64,000 bases of DNA from CAZOEL01 sp964578835 (GTDB lineage Bacteria > Desulfobacterota > Syntrophobacteria > Syntrophobacterales > Syntrophobacteraceae), in contig CAZOEL010000024.1 of NCBI GenBank assembly GCA_964578835.1, positions 12,481 to 76,480 of the forward strand. Reading direction: 5' to 3'. Position 1 is the first letter of the stretch. The number at the start of each line of letters is the position of its first letter. The position numbers and the translations under genes were made by a program. Positions 8,999 through 14,876 of the stretch are shown piece after piece. The notes under the pieces were generated by a model, which did not search any database, was not told the origin of the DNA, and saw only the letters and a list, made by a program, of their open reading frames with translations.

Positions 8999-9102
8999 GC
9001 TAGAATGCGTTTCGATTTTGCGGGGGTGGTGGAACGGTAGACACTGGAGACTTAAAATCTCCTGGGTGAATGCCCGTGCGGGTTCGATTCCCGCCCTCCG
9101 CA
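8999..9102. repeat. Left 104-bp direct repeat bounding an 11-kb island
   Basis: Positions 8999-9102 match 20009-20112 with two differences (one in the leader, one in the variable arm). The repeat comprises 21 bp of leader plus the whole tRNA-Leu(UAA). Outside it the flanks differ. This is what an att-like duplication or a recombination between tRNA copies leaves behind. No integrase is present between the copies. Confidence 0.85.
9020..9102 (+). tRNA. tRNA-Leu(UAA), left copy
   Basis: A class II tRNA with acceptor GCGGGGG pairing with CCTCCGC, a D-arm with GGTAGAC, anticodon stem GGAGA/TCTCC around loop CTTAAAA (anticodon TAA), an extended variable arm, and a T-arm GCGGGTTCGATTCCCGC. CCA is not encoded here (the gene is followed by TTAG), whereas the right copy at 20030-20112 is followed by CCA. 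That suggests the right copy is the ancestral 3' end. Confidence 0.93.
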
Positions 9103-9284
9103 TTAGTTTTTATATTATTATTCAGTGGTTTGGATGTTTGGTGGTGGGCTATTCGGTGTTACCTCGGTGTATCAGGGGCTTCGCATCATTTTCGCCCTTG
9201 TTTCTTGTCAAGGCGTATCCTTCCCTCATCTCCTCAATGTTTATCTGTTAGGACCCTGTAAGTTTGATTGAGGTTTATAGGTTT

Positions 9285-9979
9285 ATGCTCGCTACTGAAA
9301 ACGAAAACCCAAACTTCTTGTACAAGTATATGCCACCAAAGTTAGATAGGATAGAGCCAATTATGACTCTAAATCGGCTCTACTTTACACCCCCTTCGGT
9401 ATTCAACGACCCTTTCGATTGCGCAACGGCCGTGGACTTCTCTGGTGCAGATGAACAAACATTGCGTGAATACCATCATTTCATAATGAGGTTCAAGGAT
9501 AGGCATCGCAGTGATGACGATATTCGGCAAGAGGCGGAATATGGCATAGCGCAAGGATATCCCACTATGCCGCCTCACATACAGGTATCGTGCTCCAGTT
9601 CGAGAAAGCGAAGCTACATGAAGCCAGCGGAACGGATAAAGTATTTCGTATGTCTTATAAAGATCAACTCCCCACAATAGCGCAATGCCTGCCTTTACTT
9701 ATACGGCAAGATGGAGTAGGTCTTTCTAAACTTTTCTACTGCCGCAAGCATAGCTGCTGGGACTATGAGCGTGAATGGCGGCTTTTCGTTAAGGCGCCTC
9801 CCAATGAGAGAGTAATCCCAGAAGATGCTCTTACGGGTTTGATACTTGGCTGCAAAACACCAGAAAGGGTCAAGAGGTGTGTGGAGCATTGGAATAAGCT
9901 GAGGAAACAGCCTGCAAGGATTTTTTCTGCAGTGTTGACGTCAAATGCTTATGGTGTAGAATTTATGGAATATGAATAA
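9285..9979 (+). pseudogene. DUF2971-family gene with internal deletion and frameshift
   Basis: The N-terminal part (LYKYMPPKLDR, then RLYFTPPSVFNDPFDC) is typical of DUF2971 proteins, a family often seen near mobile and defence genes and of unknown function. The frame breaks near 9580. The C-terminal part continues in another frame from TGIVLQFEKAKL through YCRKHSCWDYEREWRLF to the stop at 9979. The central segment normally found between these parts (a Cys/Trp-His region of roughly 60 residues) is missing, so deletion and frameshift coincide. It lies directly upstream of the first attC-like hairpin and may be a decayed gene cassette. Confidence 0.8.
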
Positions 9980-10010
9980 TATTAACAATTTAAACTGCAG
10001 GAAGTTTATC

Positions 10011-10117
10011 CTAACAACGCCATGCAGCCGGACACGCAACCACGCCGGGATTATTTTTCGGCGTTTCCTGATGTTTCTTGGCGGCGTGGTTGCGTGCCCG
10101 TGATGACCGGCGTTCGC
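10011..10117. other. attC-like recombination site 1 (hairpin)
   Basis: It starts with CTAACAACGCC and ends with GGCGTTCG. Long imperfect arms CGGACACGCAACCACGCC and GGCGTGGTTGCGTGCCCG fold into a hairpin with an unpaired central spacer. This is the arrangement of integron attC sites (R''-L''...L'-R'). The R' box GTTCGCA departs from the GTTRRRY consensus, so the call is tentative. It lies just after the DUF2971 stop and before the next gene, as a cassette boundary would. Confidence 0.45.
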
Positions 10118-10185
10118 AGGCCCTGAGCATACGATAGCAGACACATCATACCGCATCTCACAATGCACAGCATGAGAGGAGGGGC

Positions 10186-10500
10186 ATGATTCCGGCAAAT
10201 GCCATGGAAGGTGAATTAGCCGATTACGCTATAGAATATCGAGTTCACGCAACTCGACGAATGTTCCAACGAGACATTCTTGAAGATGATGTTGAGTTTA
10301 TTTTGAGGAAAGGGAGTATTATTGAACGATATGATGAAGACTACCCGTTGCCAAGCCTGTTACTGAACGGTCGAGTATCTAATGGCAGGCAACGGCATGT
10401 AGTTGTGGCGGCAAACTCCTCCGAGAGAAGACTGGTCATCATCACAACTTATGAACCTGATTCTCTCAAATGGACAGATGGTTTTTCGAGGAGGCTCTGA
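10186..10500 (+). CDS. DUF4258-type toxin of a toxin-antitoxin pair
   Basis: A protein of 104 residues with the DUF4258 pattern: YRVHATRRMFQRDILEDDVEFIL, then GRQRHVVVAANSSERRLVIITTYEPD. Members are thought to be RelE/BrnT-fold RNases or translation inhibitors, and they are regularly paired with a YgiT-type zinc-finger partner, as here. The start at 10186 has AGGAGGGG upstream. The stop overlaps the next gene's ATG (ATGA), so the two are translationally coupled. Function is inferred from family and pairing. Confidence 0.8.
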   Translation: MIPANAMEGELADYAIEYRVHATRRMFQRDILEDDVEFILRKGSIIERYDEDYPLPSLLLNGRVSNGRQRHVVVAANSSERRLVIITTYEPDSLKWTDGFSRRL

Positions 10501-10724
10501 TGAAGTGTGCAATTTGCCAAAATGGTGTAACTGCGGAAGGATACGTAACCATCGTTTTGGAAAGGGATCAGACGACATTGGTTTTCAAGCGTGTCCCAGC
10601 TCAGATCTGCGATAATTGCGGTGAAGAATACATTTCTGCAGAGGTCAACAAAGTACTTCTTAGTCGTGCCCGGGAGGAGTTGCGACGGGGCGTAGTTCTG
10701 GAAATGCTCAACTTTGCTGCATAA
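10500..10724 (+). CDS. YgiT/MqsA-type zinc-finger antitoxin
   Basis: 74 residues with two CxxC knuckles, CAICQNG at the start and CDNCGEEYIS in the middle. Together they form the zinc-binding fold of the N-terminal MqsA/YgiT domain. The helix-turn-helix DNA-binding domain of full MqsA is absent, as usual for the short YgiT-type partners of DUF4258 toxins. It overlaps the toxin stop by 4 bp. An ATG upstream at 10470 is rejected because it lies inside the toxin without a ribosome site. Confidence 0.8.
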   Translation: MKCAICQNGVTAEGYVTIVLERDQTTLVFKRVPAQICDNCGEEYISAEVNKVLLSRAREELRRGVVLEMLNFAA

Positions 10725-10782
10725 AAATGCGTATACCATTTGCTAGGTCAATGTCTCTGCCATCTTTCGTTGGAGTCGGACG

Positions 10783-10876
10783 AGCCAGGCAGGGTGAGCA
10801 AGTCTTTATGTTCCCACCATTCATGCCGGTTCTGGGGAACGGTGGGCACGATAAGGCCTGTGCCTACCCTACACGG
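10783..10876. repeat. REP-like repeat (family C), copy 1
   Basis: About 94 bp: CCAGGCAGGGTGAGCA..., then CATGCCGGTTCTGGGGAACG, then GGTGGGCACGATAAGGCCTG and a closing CTACCCTACACGGCT. The two ends pair (AGGGTGAGCA with TGCCTACCCT). Copies lie at 12901-12992, 19719-19757 (partial) and 19923-20000, all inside the tRNA-Leu island. The stretch 10725-11047 holds only this repeat and the promoter region of the next gene. Confidence 0.75.
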
Positions 10877-11047
10877 CTGATACCGCGCCAGCCGTATGGG
10901 TGATTCGCATATCACCACATACGCAATGATATGCGAATTCGCTCAACTACTCGTTGGGCCAGCAGCCCTGTAGATCTGTTCTACTTGCCAATCGAGGTAC
11001 CACAATGGATTCTACCGTGCTATAGTAGCATATAAAGGAGACTTCAT

Positions 11048-11266
11048 ATGAATGCTACGACCAAAATATGCCGAGATAAAGTACTTGCGGAAATCGATGC
11101 GTTACCCGAAGAATACTTGCCTTTCCTGCTTCAGATGATGCGCGCTTTCCGAGAGAGTGTCACTTTGAAGTCGGCTGCAGAAAGCTTCCGGCAGGGCTGG
11201 TGTGAAGCCCAAGCTGGCATGACCTCCCCAATTGAAACCTTATGGGATGGTATTGATGCCCAATAA
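11048..11266 (+). CDS. Short antitoxin-like protein
   Basis: 72 residues, mostly helical and acidic (VLAEIDALPEEYLPFLLQMMRAFRESV), resembling antitoxins found with RelE-type toxins. AAGGAG lies 8 bp before the ATG. The last codons overlap the ATG of the following RelE-like gene at 11256, giving translational coupling. No DNA-binding motif is obvious in so short a protein. The role is inferred from the partner. Confidence 0.7.
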   Translation: MNATTKICRDKVLAEIDALPEEYLPFLLQMMRAFRESVTLKSAAESFRQGWCEAQAGMTSPIETLWDGIDAQ

Positions 11267-11653
11267 TCCCCAGGCGCCTGAGATCGTCTACACTCCAGAG
11301 TTGAAGCGTAATCTTCGGCAGTTGGCCAAGAAGTACCGGCACATAAAATCAGATGTGCAACCGATCATCCAGGATCTCATCGAAGGAAGAACTCCTGGAG
11401 ATCAAATTCCAGGTATCCAATACGAGGTCTTCAAGGTCAGAGCCAAGAACTCAGATTCAGCGAAAGGCAAGAGGGGTGGTTACAGGATCATCTACTATCG
11501 GCCCAGCAGTGGTCCAATCATGCTGATAACCATCTCTATTCCAAGACAGAACAATCGGATATCACACCAGCAGAGATTCGACGCATCATCTTGGAATGCG
11601 AACCTCAGGATTTTGTTGTAGACGACACGGTACCTAAACCCGATGAAACCTGA
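11256..11653 (+). pseudogene. RelE/HigB-like toxin gene with a 2-bp frameshift
   Basis: The frame from ATG 11256 reads a RelE-type toxin: ELKRNLRQLAKKYRHIKSD, YEVFKVRAKNS, then KGKRGGYRIIYY. At 11531-11538 the run ATCTCTATT appears to contain an extra TC. Removing it continues the typical toxin ending (TIYSKTEQSDITPAEIRRII and on) to a TGA at 11651-11653. As written, the frame leaves the family sequence and ends at 11621. Either the toxin is inactivated or there is a sequencing error. The upstream antitoxin is intact. Confidence 0.75.
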
Positions 11654-11910
11654 AGAAGCCTCAGCCATCTTAATGCGTGAAGGCCCAACGAGCCGATGAA
11701 GCGGCCGATGTCGCCGCAGGGACTTCAGGAGTAACATCGAGACACCGACTCGGCGGCGACCTCGCCGCTTATCGGCAAGGCGTTCGCTGCCGTCCCGTCT
11801 CAATCCGTATGCCATTCACACGAAGAGCAACACGAATCCAAATTATTGCATTTTGCTATTCTATTAAGTATATTGTATGCAAACACAACAACAAGTATGG
11901 AGGTCGCAAA

Positions 11911-12129
11911 ATGCCAACTGCGGTAAGAATTTCAGACGAATTACTTAATGAAGCCAAAAAATTCAGCAAAATTGATCACAGATCACTAACAGGTCAGATC
12001 GAGCACTGGGCTAGAGTTGGCAAGTGCGCAGAGGAGAACCCTGATCTTACCTATGATTTGATAAAGGAGATCTTAATAGGAATGGCAGAACTCGATCAGG
12101 GCGAGAAAACAGAATACGATTTTGGTTGA
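11911..12129 (+). CDS. ParD-like antitoxin
   Basis: 72 residues beginning MPTAVRISDELLNEAKKFS, which fits the 'ParD-like' family that pairs with RelE/ParE toxins. The segment HRSLTGQIEHWARVGKCAEE is diagnostic of this family. The ATG at 11911 has TATGGAGGTC upstream; an earlier in-frame start at 11677 is not supported. The toxin gene begins 7 bp after its stop. Confidence 0.82.
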   Translation: MPTAVRISDELLNEAKKFSKIDHRSLTGQIEHWARVGKCAEENPDLTYDLIKEILIGMAELDQGEKTEYDFG

Positions 12130-12136
12130 GGGAATT

Positions 12137-12418
12137 ATGAAAGTCTACCAATCAAGTTCCTTCGCAAAAACGGTTAAGAAATTTGAAAAAAACCAAAAGC
12201 TAGAATTGGATGCTGAAATCAGGAAGGTCATTGAAGACCCATCAATCGGTTCTGAAAAGAAGGGTGATTTGAGGGGAGTATTTGTGTATAAATTCAAGAT
12301 CCAAAATACACTCTATTTGACGTCTTATCGTATGGTTGGAGAAGATATTGAACTCATAATGATTGGTCCCCATGAGAACTACTACCGTGATTTGAAGTCC
12401 TATTTGAAAGGACGATAG
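12137..12418 (+). CDS. RelE-family toxin
   Basis: 93 residues: MKVYQSSSFAKTVKKFEKNQ, then DLRGVFVYKFKIQNTLYLTSY and a C-terminal IMIGPHENYYRDLKSYL, matching the small RelE/mRNA interferase family partnered by ParD-like antitoxins. The start at 12137 has GAGGGA ahead; the TTG at 12122 would overlap the antitoxin. This is the only intact RelE-type pair of the island. Confidence 0.82.
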   Translation: MKVYQSSSFAKTVKKFEKNQKLELDAEIRKVIEDPSIGSEKKGDLRGVFVYKFKIQNTLYLTSYRMVGEDIELIMIGPHENYYRDLKSYLKGR

Positions 12419-12428
12419 ACAGCAAAGA

Positions 12429-12523
12429 AGCCAATGCACCGGACAAGCAACCACGCGGCAATTTTATGGGTGCTTTGAAGTTGGTTCTGCGTGGTTGTTT
12501 GCCGGTTATCGGCGGCGTTGGAC
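12429..12523. other. attC-like recombination site 2 (hairpin)
   Basis: It begins at GCCAATGC and ends in GGCGTTGGAC, whose GTTGGAC fits the integron R' consensus GTTRRRY. The arms CCGGACAAGCAACCACGC and GCGTGGTTGTTTGCCGG form a hairpin with an unpaired middle. The arms share the CAACCACGC core with site 1, 2.4 kb upstream. It starts 10 bp after the toxin stop. The R'' box is degenerate. Confidence 0.5.
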
Positions 12524-12568
12524 AAATGAATTGGAGCAACAAGAAAAGGCTAAAATAAAGGAGGAAAT

Positions 12569-12862
12569 ATGAAAGTCGTCGATATTGTTGTTCTTGTATT
12601 GGTTGTCGCTATCGGTATCGCCTCTCTTGCCCATGCTACACGTCCCTCATCGGATGAATTCGCAATGAATGCGTACAAACAGATTCTTGCTGAGGCGGAC
12701 AAAGACAAAGACGGAAACCTTTCCCTCGCAGAATGTAAGGCCATGTGGAAGGATCCGGCCACGGGAGAGAAGAACTGCACCTTCTGGGATGCCGACCATG
12801 ACGGCGCCATCACAGAGGATGAGTACGTAAGTCAGGCTAAAAGTATTCAACGGAAGAGGTAG
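12569..12862 (+). CDS. Secreted EF-hand calcium-binding protein
   Basis: 97 residues. An N-terminal signal peptide or anchor (VVDIVVLVLVVAIGIASLAHA) is followed by two EF-hand loops, DKDKDGNLSLAE (about residues 48-59) and DADHDGAITEDE (about 76-87), each with the canonical acidic/Gly/hydrophobic pattern for calcium. GGAGG lies 7 bp before the ATG. It is probably periplasmic. It sits directly after attC-like site 2, which is where a cassette gene would lie. Confidence 0.8.
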   Translation: MKVVDIVVLVLVVAIGIASLAHATRPSSDEFAMNAYKQILAEADKDKDGNLSLAECKAMWKDPATGEKNCTFWDADHDGAITEDEYVSQAKSIQRKR

Positions 12863-12900
12863 CAAGGCCGTCAAGAACAGACCTCGCTCCCCGTAAGCTG

Positions 12901-12992
12901 GCCAGGTAGGGTGAGCACGTCTTTATTTTCCACCATTCATGCCGGTCCTGGGGAACGGTGGGCACGATAAGGCCTGTGCCCACCCTACACGG
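12901..12992. repeat. REP-like repeat (family C), copy 2
   Basis: Nearly identical to the copy at 10783-10876: GCCAGGTAGGGTGAGCACGT, CATGCCGGTCCTGGGGAACG, GGTGGGCACGATAAGGCCTG and a closing CACCCTACACGG. The remaining sequence to 13339 holds no gene and presumably carries the promoter of the methyltransferase operon. Confidence 0.75.
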
Positions 12993-13339
12993 ATTCCTGA
13001 CGGGTGCATATATAAAGAAGCGAGAATTACGGAAGCAGAAGCAGCGGTCTCCTTGGGAGATGGCATGCGAAGTGCTCAGAGAACGCCTTGCACATCGGGT
13101 GGAGTGAACAGCCCCAAACACTGGGGAGGATGAGAGTCCTGTCTCTATTCTGAAGCACAAAAAGGGTCGAGATGTTGCAGCGCCATCAGCCCCTTGAGAT
13201 GGCCAAGGGGAAAGTGCTTACCCCCTTTGACCCTCTATGCTCGAAAACAAGGATGACAAATGGGTTGTAAAGGGGCCGGAATATGATTTAATAAATGGTG
13301 TTTCTCACTAAAGTTGGCTGCTTATACTCGGATCGGACT

Positions 13340-14401
13340 ATGAAGACTGCGATTGACCTGTTTTGTGGTTGTGGTGCTGCAACCTTGGGTTTGAAGTCTG
13401 CTGGATTCCATGTTGTCGGGGCAGTGGATTTCGACCCGATTGCTTGTTCCACCTTCCGAACAAATCACCCGGAGGTGCAACTCATAGAACAAGATATTAG
13501 GATGGTCGATCCCCTTTGCTTCGAGAATGCACTTCCCAGAGGCTTGGATTTGCTCGTTGTATGTGCCCCCTGCCAGCCTTTCAGCAACCGAAATCGTAAG
13601 CGGTCCAACCGGGATGACCGCGTCGGCCTCGTACTCGAGTCTTTACGCTTCATAGAAGCATTGCGGCCCAGAATGGTCTTTTTCGAGAATGTACCAGGGC
13701 TTGGCAAAAAACCCGTTTTTCAGGAACTGACTTCACGCCTGATTGAAATAGGATACTCCGCGATCAAAGCACGCCGCATCGACGCAGTTGATTTGGGAGT
13801 GCCTCAACGGCGGCAGCGTATGATATTGGTTGGAACCCAAGCCCCTCAGCTTCTTCCGGAAGCGGAAAAAATCCACACTTACATGCCAAGAACAGTATTG
13901 GATGCCATCGGTGCGCTTCCGACCCCTCCCGTGGGAAGACCACAAGATAGTGGTGATCCACTGCATTTTGCACGACGACACTCACCATTGAACATTGAGC
14001 GATTGCGCCACATTCCCAAAGATGGGGGGAGTCGTTTTGCTCTGCCGGATCACCTGCAACTGGCATGTCATAAGAGACTGAAAAAGAAAAGACACTCGCA
14101 TCCCGATTCTTATGGGCGCTTGAGATGGCGTGATATAGCACCGACGCTAACAACCGGATGCACTGACATTACCAAGGGACGTTATGCTCACCCCGAGCAG
14201 GATCGTTCCATTACGCTCCGTGAAGCGGCTCGACTCCAGAGCTTTCCGGATAGCTTTGTATTTCAGGGAAATGCTGCACAAATCGCCACACAGATCGGAA
14301 ACGCTGTACCGCCTGAAATGATGGCTGGAATTGCTCGTGCCTTATACTCCGCTCTATCGGACCGAAATCCGGATCAAGTGAATACGTGTGACCATGTCTA
14401 A
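13340..14401 (+). CDS. DNA (cytosine-5) methyltransferase
   Basis: Transfers a methyl group from S-adenosylmethionine to C5 of cytosine in DNA. The 353 residues carry the C5-MTase motifs in order: I DLFCGCGAATLGL (AdoMet), IV APCQPFSNR with the catalytic Cys, VI FFENVPGLG, VIII VPQRRQRMILVG, and X QIGNAVPPEMM. The start at 13340 (MKTAIDLF) is where the family begins; an ATG 45 bp upstream adds an unrelated leader. The gene overlaps vsr by 8 bp, and the four genes from here to 19594 are all coupled. Target sequence unknown. It presumably marks self DNA for the adjacent system. Confidence 0.95.
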   Translation: MKTAIDLFCGCGAATLGLKSAGFHVVGAVDFDPIACSTFRTNHPEVQLIEQDIRMVDPLCFENALPRGLDLLVVCAPCQPFSNRNRKRSNRDDRVGLVLESLRFIEALRPRMVFFENVPGLGKKPVFQELTSRLIEIGYSAIKARRIDAVDLGVPQRRQRMILVGTQAPQLLPEAEKIHTYMPRTVLDAIGALPTPPVGRPQDSGDPLHFARRHSPLNIERLRHIPKDGGSRFALPDHLQLACHKRLKKKRHSHPDSYGRLRWRDIAPTLTTGCTDITKGRYAHPEQDRSITLREAARLQSFPDSFVFQGNAAQIATQIGNAVPPEMMAGIARALYSALSDRNPDQVNTCDHV

Positions 14402-14876
14402 GAAGCCAGTAGCATCCTCTCCTCTGGTTTCACGCAACATGAAAAAAGTCAGGGTGCGCGACACCGAAGATGAGTTGGCTGTGCGCAGACTGTTGTACCA
14501 AATGGGCTACCGCTATCGAGTCCAGTACCGGCCCAGATGCCCCGATATCGGGCGCTCCAGTATCGACATTGCATTTCCAGGCTGCCGCATAGCCGTTTTC
14601 ATCGATGGTTGCTTTTGGCACGGCTGCCCCGTACACGGGGCCATCCCAAAAGCAAACTCGGAATGGTGGTCGAACAAGCTCTCCGAAAATAAAACCAGCG
14701 ACTTACGCGTTACCACGGCTCTAAAAGAGAACGGATGGACGGTCTTGCGTTTTTGGACTCATGAAAATCCGAAATCCATTGCAAAGTACATAGCAAAAGT
14801 GGTGAGTGAGACTGGTCGCCGGTCGCTCAGTGGCCATTTAGACCCAGCTGAGAACTTAGAGGAACCCAATGGCTAA
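14394..14876 (+). CDS. Vsr-family endonuclease
   Basis: 160 residues with the Vsr fold. DTEDELAVRRLLYQMGYRYR is the N-terminal helix, SIDIAFPGCRIAVFIDGCFWHGC contains the catalytic Asp, the aromatic wedge residues and the Cys/His zinc ligands (quoted here only as SIDIAFP and FIDGCFWHGCP), and KTSDLRVTTALKENGWTVLRFWTHE is the closing part. Vsr normally nicks at T:G mismatches made by deaminated 5-methylcytosine, but Vsr-like nucleases also occur as the cutting subunit in restriction-type operons. It overlaps both neighbours by a few bases. Whether it repairs or restricts here is open. Confidence 0.9.
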   Translation: MSKKPVASSPLVSRNMKKVRVRDTEDELAVRRLLYQMGYRYRVQYRPRCPDIGRSSIDIAFPGCRIAVFIDGCFWHGCPVHGAIPKANSEWWSNKLSENKTSDLRVTTALKENGWTVLRFWTHENPKSIAKYIAKVVSETGRRSLSGHLDPAENLEEPNG

